64,000 bases of DNA from Magicicada septendecula (taxonomy: Eukaryota > Arthropoda > Insecta > Hemiptera > Cicadidae): assembly GCA_034769895.1 (NCBI GenBank), contig CM068367.1, positions 314,091,986 through 314,155,985 of the forward strand, given 5' to 3'. The first letter of the stretch is position 1; each line of letters starts with the position of its first letter. The notes under the pieces are model-generated. The model did no database searches. It was not told where the DNA came from and saw nothing but the letters and a program-made list of their open reading frames with translations. This document shows, piece after piece, positions 1 to 8,930 of the stretch. The translations under genes were made by a program, and so were the position numbers.

Positions 1-2447
1 TTGCCTCCTCTAGATACATCTATTATTGAAGGCTGCGCGGTGGCGGTGGACGCCGGCGGATCGGAGCTGCGCGTTGTTTCTGCGTACCTCCGGCCTGGCC
101 GGCGAACTCCGCCACCGCCCGAGGAGTGGGACGCCCTCCTCGACCACCCCCTCTCAACCATTGTAGCCGGCGACTTAAACGCCAAACACCCTTCATGGAA
201 CAGCCGCGTTGTCAACGCCTATGGAAATTCTCTGTTCCGGTTCGTCTCTGGCGACCCGGCACTTAATGTCATCGGCCCTGAAGACCCTACCTACTTCCCC
301 TTTCACGGCCATCGGCCGGACGTTCTTGACATAGTAGTTGTCAAGAACGTTGCCCGCAACATCGAGGTCTCGTCTGTGTCGGACCTTTCGTCCGATCACA
401 ATCCCCTTGTTATAACTGTTCGAGAGCTGTCGGCGTCACCCCGACTTCCCGCTCAGATTGTTAGGAGAGTCAACTGGCGATCCTATCATGACGAGCTCTC
501 TCGACGGTTACCATCTCTCCCGGCGGACCCAATCGTCACTCGTGACGATCTGGATCTCCGCGCCACAAATCTTCAGGAATTGGTCCAAGGTGTCATGGAT
601 CGACACACCTACGCACTCGAGGTGAATCATCGTAAATCGGCCTTACCTGCGGAAGTACTCCACGCCATCTGGCTACGGCGCCAGCTCCGCCGCAGATGGC
701 AAAGAACCCGAGACCCAGTCGTTAAGCGACGATTTCAACAACAGTCCCTTTACGTTCAGCAGCTACTGCGGGACGTAAACTCTGATCGATGGGACTCATA
801 CCTTGAGTCTCTTGAAGTCGACCACGCCTCCGTCTGGAGAGCGGTGAGTAGACTGACCCGCGAGAAGAGAACTCGCAACCCGCTGGAAACCCCGAACGGG
901 GTTGTGTCTTCATCAGAAGGCAAGGCTGAGGTCTTCGCCGACTGCATGGAGTCGCAATTTACCGTTCATCGAGGCGTTTCGGACCCTGCCCACTCGGCAG
1001 AAGTCCGGGACTTCCTATCTGGTTATTTTTCTCGCCCTCCCGCTGGCCCAGACCTCCCGTTCGACAGAGACGAACTCGTTTCGTCTGTCTGTCGACTAAA
1101 CCGCCGTCGCGCCCCCGGTCCTGACCGGATCGGGGCCGCTGCATTACAATATCTCCCGGCCTCAGGCGTTGACCTCGTTCTCGAGCTGTTCAACTCTTGT
1201 CTCCGGCTACAGTACTTTCCCCGCCTGTGGAAAAATGCCAACATCGTTATGGTTCCTAAACCCCGCAAGCCGCGCATGCTTCCTGAAAGCTATCGGCCAA
1301 TATCTCTCTTGCCAGTTATCTCGAAGGTGTTCGAGCGGCTCCTGCTGGCCCGCATCTCGCCGTTGTTGGATAATTTTATCCGCAACGAACAGTTCGGGTT
1401 TCGCAGAGAGCACTCGACCACGCTTCAACTAGTCCGCGTGGTAACGCAACTCTCTGACGCCACCAACAGGCGAGCGGCTACGGCCGCCGCACTGCTGGAC
1501 GTGAGCAAGGCCTTCGACAAAGTCTGGCACGAAGGTCTTCTCTTCAAACTTGCTAACTCCCCCTTACCATCGTCCATAGTGTTTTTCCTCCGGTCGTATC
1601 TCAGCGACCGAACCTTCAGGGTTAGCGTCGACGGAACCTGCTCTGCAGTTCGTCCTGTCGCCGCTGGCGTACCCCAGGGATCTGTCCTCGGCCCCGTTCT
1701 GTACCTCGTGTACACGAACGACCTGCCTGTTTTGCCCGGAGTCACGTTGTCTTTGTTCGCTGACGATGCAATGTATCATTACAGCTCTGTGTCCCCGCGT
1801 TTTGCGAGTACACAGTTGCAGCGTCAGTTGGACCAGCTTCCGGACTGGCTACGGAAATGGCGGGTGACGATCAACACGGAGAAACCGAGGCGATCTGTTT
1901 CACTCGTAAGTCCATCTCCCGATGCCAGCCCCTCTCCCTTGAAGGGAGGCCTATCGCCTACAAAGAGTCGGTGAAGTATCTAGGCGTTCGGCTAGATCGT
2001 CGCCTATGCTTCAACGCCCACGTGACGGACACCCTTGCCAAGGCTCGCGGCGTCCGAGCCAAACTTTACCCATACCTCGCGTGCCGCAGCCCCCTGGCGC
2101 TGCGCACGAAAGTTACCCTCTATCTGTTGTTTCTCCGGTCTGTATTGACCTATGCGGCACCTGTATGGTGGTCACTTGCCTCCGCCACCAACAGGCGTAG
2201 GCTGGAAAGTTTCCAATCCAGAACCCTCCGTTCCTTGTCGGGATCTCCTTGGTTTGTTAGAAACAGTGTAATTCGAGGAGGTCTACGAGTTCCTGCTCTC
2301 TCAGCCTTTGTCTGGTCGTTAGCTGCGACTCTCTTTGCCGCAGCTGAGACCTCTTCCTTCCCTTACCTCAGAACCATCAGCACCACGCAACCACCTCCCC
2401 CTGTCCGGGTCAAACGCCCTCGGGCGATTCTCGATGACCCGCCATAA
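1..2447 (+). pseudogene. Jockey-clade non-LTR retrotransposon ORF2 (endonuclease + reverse transcriptase), copy 1, cut by window edge and frameshifted
   Basis: This encodes the pol protein that nicks genomic DNA and reverse transcribes element RNA at the nick. The reading frame is open from base 1, so the N-terminal part of the endonuclease lies outside the window. Seen within the first 657 codons: APE-type endonuclease motifs GDLNAKH (about 57-63) and SDHNPL (131-136), then RT motifs APGPDRIG, SYRPISLLPVISKVFERLL, EQFGFR, LLDVSKAFDKVWH, GVPQGSVLGP and catalytic FADD (586-589). After about base 1884 the frame changes: the homologous continuation (EAICFT, VKYLGVRLD, LTYAAPVWW, ending LDDPP) runs in another frame to 2447. 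Alignment with copy 2 places a 1-nt loss at 1884/1885. The 'NAKH..W.SR' endonuclease signature is typical of the Jockey clade. It is GC-rich, unlike the flanking host DNA. Probably a dead copy. Confidence 0.92.
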
Positions 2448-2733
2448 GTTTAAGTAACCTGCTTAAACCTCAATTTGAATATTCACCATCTGCCCATGCC
2501 CCAGAATTTACCTGCTAAGCTGTTTCCTTCCTCCCTTCCTAGTATGCCGACCACGCTGAATGCTGCTGCTACGCGCTATCACTGGCACGGAGGCTCTCTG
2601 CCTCGCGGGGAGCGACCGACGCCTCACGGCGTCTGCACGCGGGACTGGGAACGGGTGACATCTGTCATCTGAACCCGTTCATGCGGCAGTGCCCACTGAT
2701 TGCAAATATTTTAAAATAAATAAAAATTAAAAC
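2448..2733 (+). other. 3' untranslated region and A-rich tail of Jockey copy 1
   Basis: This segment follows the ORF2 stop. It has a perfect stem-loop, GACGCC-tcac-GGCGTC (2618-2633), and a second foldable stretch around CGGGT...ACCCG (about 2650-2676). It ends in an A-rich run (about 2712-2733) containing AATAAA-like words. Structured 3' UTRs are known to be recognised by the RT of such elements; that this hairpin does so is inference. The exact 3' boundary is uncertain. Confidence 0.6.
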
Positions 2734-2911
2734 CTTTCTCCCCCGCCTTCTCAGTTAACTGGTTGGCGGTTGTCCATTCCTGATATTAGGCACCAGTCGA
2801 AGAACCAGACCTATGTATATCCACAGGCAGCCATTGAGCTCGACTCAGATGCTGCAGTCATGCACCGGATGCAAAGACGCCCCGCTACTACAATGCTACA
2901 TGCTACATGCT
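2734..2911. other. Intervening segment between the two Jockey copies
   Basis: It starts with a pyrimidine-rich stretch and ends in a short GCTACAT repeat (about 2894-2910). It is either the 5' UTR of copy 2 or a remnant between two insertions. If the 10-bp match described for copy 2 is a target duplication, it is the latter. No ORF. Confidence 0.4.
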
Positions 2912-4978
2912 ACACTATATAGCCCCCTTGCTGAAGCCATCTGTGCTGCGAAGCGTTAAGCTAAGCTCCACAGATGGAACCACGGTAAGCATCCCTACCA
3001 AAATTCCCCCAAAATCTGAAATTGCCGCAGTCCGCGGCGATGGTCCTTTTAAGGTCCACCCAGCATCTGATGAAGTTTCGCGGGCCCAGCCTTCCGCTGG
3101 TCCTGCTACTAAACCCGATACTGACCCAGTCCGCGGCGAAGGTCCTTCTAAGGCCCGCCGAGCATCTGGAGATTCTTCGCGGGACCAGCCTTCAGTTGGC
3201 CCTGCTAAGGACCACCAACCATCTACAGCTACTTTGCAGGTCCTGCATACTGCCGATCCTGCAGAGAGCCACCATACATCTGACCATCCCGTGGGGGACC
3301 AGCCTTCTGCTGGTCCTTCTAAGGGCCGCCACCAATCGTCTGTTCTTTTGCAGGTCCAGCCTTCTGCTGGTCCTGCTAAGGACCACCAAACATCTGACCC
3401 TCCCGTGAGGGACCAGCCTTGTGCTGGTCCTTCTCAGGACCCTTTATCCATCGCTTATGCCGCAGCCCTCGGCACTACGTTGTTGTCGGACTCTGAGATG
3501 GAGACGGAGGACGGCTTCCAGCCCGTGCCTAGCCGGAAACGGCGAGGTAGCGGTGGAAGCATGCCGACGTCCCCAAAACGGACTGTCCCGGCGAAACGAA
3601 CCGTGGCTGCAGAGTCGGCAGGCCGCATATCACCTTCCCCTGAAATCACAGAACCAGAACCAACACCTAAGCAACCAAACATACCGCCAATCGTCGTGCC
3701 ACAGTGCAGCGACTGGCATACCCTCCTTCGGGAGCTAAAACAAGTTGTGCCGTCTGGGCGAATCGAGGCCAAAAGCCAAGGTTCGTCAATTCGACTGCTG
3801 CCGAAGTCGATCCAGGACTTTCGGGTTTGCCAGAAATTCCTGGCCGACTCCGGTCGCGCCTTTCATACCTTTCCCCTCCCTGAGGAGAGGGAACTCAAGA
3901 TTGTGGTGTCCGGGATTCCCCATGACACACCGATCTTGTGGATCTGGCGGAGAAGGATTTCTTCCCTACCTCCGTCGTCCCTCTCCTGTCCGGTGATCGT
4001 AAGAGGAAAATCAATTCCTTTTACATCAGACTCCAGAAGGTTGGTTCCTTCGCTGACGTATATCAACTGGAAACCATTCTGTGCCTCCGGGTACAGGTTA
4101 GGGCATTCAATAGTAAGCCTGGGCCTTCCCAGTGCTTCCAGTGTCAGCGATTCGGCCACTCATCGGCCTTTTGTAAGATGCCGCCGCGTTGTGTACGCTG
4201 CGGAGAGCCCCACAACGAGAATTGTCCCGTTGTGAAGCCTCAACCCGCGACGTGCTGCAACTGCGGAGGCAGTCACCCGGCTAACTTTAGGGGTTGTAAC
4301 CACAAGAAGGCCCTAAAGAAACAGCAGCGGGAGCAAAACCGTCAGGTTGAACCTCCTCGCCCTGCTCCTAGACCCTCGAAGCGGGCGGCAGTCCAACCAC
4401 CCGTCTTGGCATCTACGGCTCTTCCTGCGGCACCTGCCGCTGGAGGAACCATAACTTATGCTACAGCGGTTGCTACGGCACCCCCTGTGGCCCCCAGAAC
4501 CTTAGCACCTGCCGGAGTGCCATCTCCTCAAGCGGCAACGCCCGCAGTACCCCCCTCACAGACCCAGCCGCCTAAGAAACGGCGCTCTAAGCGCAAGGCT
4601 AGACAACCACTAGTGGCAAAACAATTATACGCGGAGGCTAACAACGCCCCTCCGCCTGCCCAGCATCTACCCGGCCAGGAGCCTGCTTCTGTTGCCCAGT
4701 CCCCTGCGACTTCCATGGAAGTCTCGCCAGCCCCCGAGCAGCCAGCTCCAACTGCCCAACCTCCCCTGGAGGCGGCATCTGCACCTTCCGCGGCCCCAGC
4801 GCCGGCTAGTCAGGCCCCTGTGGCCGGTGGTTCACCTTTGGTCACTGAGGCTCAGCTGATGGCCTGGGTCAGCGGCATTGTCCCGCAAATTCTTGCTGCT
4901 CGGGATGTCCCGTCTATACGCATGGTGATCCTAACATCTCTGATCGCCCTGATTGTCCCTACATCTAACCATGGCTAG
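2907..4978 (+). pseudogene. Jockey-clade ORF1 (Gag-like RNA-binding protein), copy 2, frameshifted
   Basis: This is the nucleic-acid-binding Gag of the element. The N-terminal part (2907 to about 3925) carries repeated DQPSAGP(S/A)K motifs, then a basic stretch and a conserved segment near LLRELKQ and LKIVVSGIPHDTP. The frame changes near 3920-3935. Homology then continues in the frame open from 3938: LVDLAEKDFFP, then three zinc knuckles at 4133-4174 (CX2CX4HX4C), 4190-4225 (CX2CX3HX4C) and 4253-4297 (CX2CX3HX6C). This triple pattern is the Jockey-superfamily Gag signature. The C-terminal third is Pro/Ala/Gln-rich. The stop at 4976-4978 overlaps the ORF2 start. The ATG at 2907 is only the first in frame and lies 5' of the putative target duplication, so the true start is unclear. 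Confidence 0.85.
3075..3445 (+). repeat. In-frame minisatellite inside Jockey ORF1
   Basis: Degenerate copies of CAGCCTTC.GCTGGTCCT occur near 3086, 3187, 3300, 3357 and 3415. Each encodes (D/V)QPS(A/V)GP followed by (A/S)K and a His/Gln-rich stretch. The two closest copies are about 57 nt apart, a multiple of three, so expansion keeps the frame. Confidence 0.7.
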
Positions 4979-7185
4979 ACAGTTTCAGTTCGTCGCGTGG
5001 AATGCCGATGGTGTTCCGGCGCGTCGGGCCGAACTGGCAGCTTTCCTTGTGGAGTACGATGCAGATGTCGTACTCCTCTCTGAAACACATCTTGCCCCTA
5101 ACCGTCGATTCTCCCTGCCATCCTATGCTTGCTACCGGAAAGACAGGAATGGTCCCGATCGCCACCGCGCATCTGGCGGAGTGGCGATCTTAATTCACAG
5201 GCGGCACTCTAATAGAGAACTCCCTGCCCCTGAAACTACCCTCATGTGCTGTAGCGCTGGATGTTGCCGGCCTGGAGGTGCGCTTTGTTTCTGCATACCA
5301 CCCGCCCGGCTATCGAGCTCCACCGCATGAGGAGTGGGACGCCCTCCTAGACAGCGATCTCCCAACCATCGTAGCTGGAGACCTTAACGCCAAGCATCCC
5401 TCTTGGAACAGCAGAACCTCAAATCCCTACGGCAATTCTCTCCGTAGGGCTGTCGAAGATGATCCCAGTGTCCTCATCATCGGCCCGTCCGAACCGACAC
5501 ACTTTCCCAGTGCGGGTTATCCGCCGGATGTCCTTGATGTTGTAATTGTCCCTGATATTGGAAGTAGACCACGCCTCCGTATGGAGAGCCGCTGGTAGAC
5601 TAAAAGGCGAAAAGAGGACTCGCCATCCCTTGAATACCCAGCACGGCACTGTATACTCTGCAGAAGGCAAAGCGGAAGTCTTCGCCGACTGTATTGAGGA
5701 AGAGTTCACCGTCCATAGAGGCATCTCATACGGCCGTCGTCAAGGATTTCCTATCTGGATACTTTTCTGCTCCCCCCCCCATGATCCTCCTAATTCGGTC
5801 GACGAGGAAGACCTTGCGTCTGTCCTAAGCCGACTGAAGAAGAGAAAGGCCCCTGGCCCCGATCGCATCGGAGCCGCTGCGTTGCAGAATCTCCCGCCTT
5901 CGGCAGTTGACGTTCTTCTTGAGCTGTTCAACTCCTGTCTCCTGCTGAGGTATTTCCCCCGCATGTGGAAAACTGCTAATGTCATCATGATCCAGAAATC
6001 TAAAAAGCCGCCCACGCTACCTGGAAGCTACCGCCCGATATCACTATTGCCAGTAATCTCGAAGGTATTCGAGCGTCTTCTCCTGGCCCGTATTCGGCCC
6101 CTGGTGGATGGTTTCATCCGCGAGGAGCAGTTTGGGTTTAGGCCGAGGCACTCGACTACTCTTCAGCTAGTACGGGTTGTCACCTGTTACCCGACGCCGC
6201 CAACAATCATCAGGCAACAGGCGCCGTCCTGTTGGACGTGAGCAAAGCCTTAGATAAAGTCTGGCACGAAGGCCTGCTCTACAAACTGGCGCATTCGCCA
6301 CTCCCGGCATCTATCGTCCACTTGCTCCGATCCTATCTGACGGATCGCACCTTCAGGATCAGCGTAGATAGGGCGTTCTCTCGGGTTCGCCCTGTCGCCG
6401 CCGGCGTCCCACAAGGATCTCTCCTCGGCCCCGTTCTGTACGTACTGGACACGAACGATCTGCCTGTTTATCCCGGGGTCACGTTATCTCTATTTGCCGA
6501 CGACGCGATGTTTCATTTTAGCTCGCTTTCGCCTTGGCGGACGAGCGTAATGTTACAACGCCAGTTGGCTATGCTTCCGGACTGGCTAAGGAAATGGCGG
6601 GTAGCGATCAATACGGAGAAATCCGAGGCTATCTGCTTTACTCATAAGTCCATTTCCCGATGCCAATCCCTCTCCTTAGAGGGGAGACCCATCAACTGGA
6701 CTGAGACGGTGAAGTACCTAGGTGTTCGGCTTGATCGGCACCTAAACTTCAACGCCCACGTGACCGCAACCCTCAACATGGCTCGTGGCGTCAGAGCCAA
6801 ACTATCACCTATGCTTTCGCGGAACAGCCGCCTGGCTGTCCGTACAAAACTAACATTGTATCTACTGTTCCTCCGAACAGTACTCACTTATGCGGCGCCC
6901 GCTTGGTGGCCTCTACTGTCGGCCACCAACAGGCATAGGCTGACGACATTTCAGAACTGGACCCTACGCTCCCTCACGGGGTCCCCGTGGTATGTGCGAA
7001 ATTCCGCCATTCACCGGGGCCTCCGTGTTCCCTTAGAGGTCTTCGTCTGGTCCTTGGCAACGAATTTGTTCGCCAAGGCCGGCGAGTCCCCTTATCCGCA
7101 CCTCCAAAGGCTTAACAGCATGGAGAATGCACCGCCCCCTCGCCGCGTCATGCGCCCTAGGGCGCTGTTAGACGACCCCCCCTAA
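4971..7185 (+). pseudogene. Jockey-clade ORF2 (endonuclease + reverse transcriptase), copy 2, multiply disrupted
   Basis: The start at 4971 is chosen because ATGGCTAG overlaps the ORF1 stop and the protein opens with the endonuclease motif FVAWNADGV, followed by LLSETHL and GGVAILI. Breaks seen against copy 1: (1) a frameshift near 5240-5255; (2) loss of about 461 nt at 5560/5561, which removes the end of the endonuclease (SDHNPL) and the spacer to RT; (3) a frame excursion from about 5733 that returns in the C-run near 5770-5780; (4) a frameshift near 6185-6190. The frame is then open from 6232 to the stop: SKALDKVWH, GVPQGSLLGP, FADDAM, VKYLGVRLD, LTYAAPAWW, ending LDDPP. It cannot make an active protein as read. 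Confidence 0.9.
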
Positions 7186-7964
7186 GTTCATCACATGAAC
7201 CCCCCAACCTTCTGGAAATCTGAACCGATTACAAACATTAACTACCTGCGCCTGCCGAACTGTAGTCAATCATGCTGCGGCAGATTGGATTGGATAGAAC
7301 ATCATTGCCACCATCGGCTTTGCCGATTCGGCAGGGCTTTAATTCGGGACACGGGCTCCCGCGAGGTTGTGCAAATGCCTTTCTTGCGAGAGCCGACTGC
7401 CCCGGTGACGAGTCCCTTCGACTCGGCCGCCGCCTTCGGGCGGTCGGGCCTTTTGTCCTCGCCAGCGTGCCTCTAAGTTTCTGTGGACTATGTCCTCGGA
7501 GACCAAGGAGCCGCGACCAGGCGTTGCAATTGGCTGAAGCCATGACCACCACCAAGATACCCGTCAGCACCTGCTTTGCTGATTCGGCAGGATAATGACC
7601 TGAGACACGGGCTCCCGCGAGGTTGTGCAAGTGCCTTCCTTGCGGAAGCTGGCTGTCTCGGAGTCATTCCTTACCGTTTCGGCCGACGCCCTAGGGCGCT
7701 CGAGCCTCTTGTCCTCGCTGTGCGTCACTACGTTCCCAAAGGCTAGCCTGAGGGGACCATGGTGTCGCGCCTCGGCGGGACAATTGGCTGAAGCAAAAGC
7801 TCAAGCTTGCCTCCGTGGTGGCCATGTAATTAATCATGGACCCGCTGTATAAGCGCAAACGACCGCGCTGACCTGTTGGCACCTGGCGTTCATCAGGCCT
7901 AGGCCTGGATAACGCACACAAATTAGGACGCCAGACGCCCGCGCATCATCCATCCATCCATCCA
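7186..7964 (+). other. GC-rich 3' region of Jockey copy 2
   Basis: A 780-bp non-coding GC-rich tail after ORF2. It contains an imperfect tandem dimer (separate entry) and ends in (CATC)n, ATCATCCATCCATCCATCCA, at about 7945-7964. The short ORFs here are by-products of high GC. Confidence 0.6.
7312..7800 (+). repeat. Imperfect tandem dimer, ~250-bp unit, in the Jockey 3' region
   Basis: Unit 1 starts near 7312 (GGCTTTGCCGATTCGGCAGG) and unit 2 near 7570 (TGCTTTGCTGATTCGGCAGG). Shared landmarks in the same order are ACACGGGCTCCCGCGAGG, TTGTGCAA.TGCCTT, a CCTTTTGTCCTCGC-like block and CAATTGGCTGAAGC. The two units are clearly diverged, so the duplication is old. Confidence 0.75.
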
Positions 7965-7974
7965 ACACTATATA

Positions 7975-8790
7975 AGGTAAATTAAGAGGATCAGTTGGGG
8001 TCTGATTAAGGCTTCGGATGCTGCCGGTAACCATCTGAGTGGTGCGTATACTTTCATTCCACGAAGACTGTCCTGCCTAAACAGCTCCGACTAGAGAGAC
8101 CTAAATTATAATCTAGTTGATGATTTGTGACGTTCGTAAAAAAAAAATAACTTCCTCCCAGATCCTTTGCCGACCGTTACAGCTTTTACCGTTATTCATC
8201 GCAGTACCCAAAAACCTACCACATTTTTATTTATTAAAAATAAGTGTTTTCTTGGTTGAAAATAATTTTTAGAAACACTTTTTTACACATTCATTTCGAA
8301 GAAATAACCGTATCGTGAAACACGGCCCACTTTACCTGTACAACTGAACAAATACTTGTCATTTTGTCAACACTTTGTAAGAAAACCTTGTTTGCACTGT
8401 GCGTAGCGTATTACGTTTTGCCCAGTGTATGCGTTTCAGTTGTTTGTGCGGGTGTAGAAAACTCACGTGGGGACGTGCTGGACAGTCGTATTATCTAGCC
8501 TTTGACCCCAGTGTTAGTAGAAAATAAAGTCACCTGACCTGAACTGACCCTGAACTCCGAAATAGTATATATGAATGAAGTAACTTTTACTTTGCATAAA
8601 TTGTAATTAAACATACGCCGCTTTCACGCCAGTGTATATGTTAATATTATGCAATCATACATATTATGGAAGCTTCAAATATGCTTTAATAATTAATAGC
8701 AGAGTGATCGTTTGGTTATAAAATTAAACTTCCAGAAAATTAATTTTTCTTCGTTACCAGGTTAATTTGCAATACGTTTGGTGAGTCGTC
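7975..8790. other. AT-rich non-coding DNA
   Basis: Composition falls sharply from the Jockey element. No ORF, tRNA or recognisable repeat apart from short A/T runs. Confidence 0.6.
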
Positions 8791-8915
8791 ATTATCATCA
8801 TCATCATCATCTGCAAGGATTAAACCAAGGATGGTTTGTTCCGGTCTCAAACAGCCAAAGAGTCTAGAGCTGGTCACACCAGCGTTTCCTCGGACGTCCC
8901 ACACCTCTCCGTCCC
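8791..8915 (-). mobile_element. 3' end fragment of an RTE/pol-like LINE with (GAT)n tail
   Basis: On the - strand, bases 8899 to 8864 read GRPRKRWCDQL then stop. GRPRKRW is the recurrent C-terminal motif of insect RTE/pol-like LINE proteins. About 50 bp further on lies the tail (GAT)n (8791-8811). Short 3' UTRs ending in a simple repeat are typical of such LINEs. Only this terminal piece is visible. Confidence 0.55.
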
Positions 8916-8930
8916 TTCGGTTTTTAGTTC

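Larger units (their letters stand above)
2912..7974 (+). mobile_element. Jockey-clade non-LTR retrotransposon, copy 2, with possible target-site duplication
   Basis: The element has ORF1, an overlapping ORF2 and a 3' UTR, all on the + strand. The 10-mer ACACTATATA occurs at 2912-2921 and again at 7965-7974, directly after a (CATC)n tract, where the base composition drops to that of the AT-rich host. If this is a target-site duplication, the inserted DNA is 2922-7964 and the 5' end is slightly truncated within ORF1. The copy is about three-quarters similar by eye to copy 1 in ORF2, so it is a different subfamily and not a recent duplicate. Confidence 0.7.

Noticed and set aside
7238..7852. Several GC-rich frames of 75-130 codons after the Jockey ORF2
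   Set aside because: They lie in the 3' tandem dimer, differ between the two units, and have no motif.
1..7974. Telomeric Jockey array
   Set aside because: Only two diverged copies, no telomeric simple repeat, and long ordinary-looking DNA follows.
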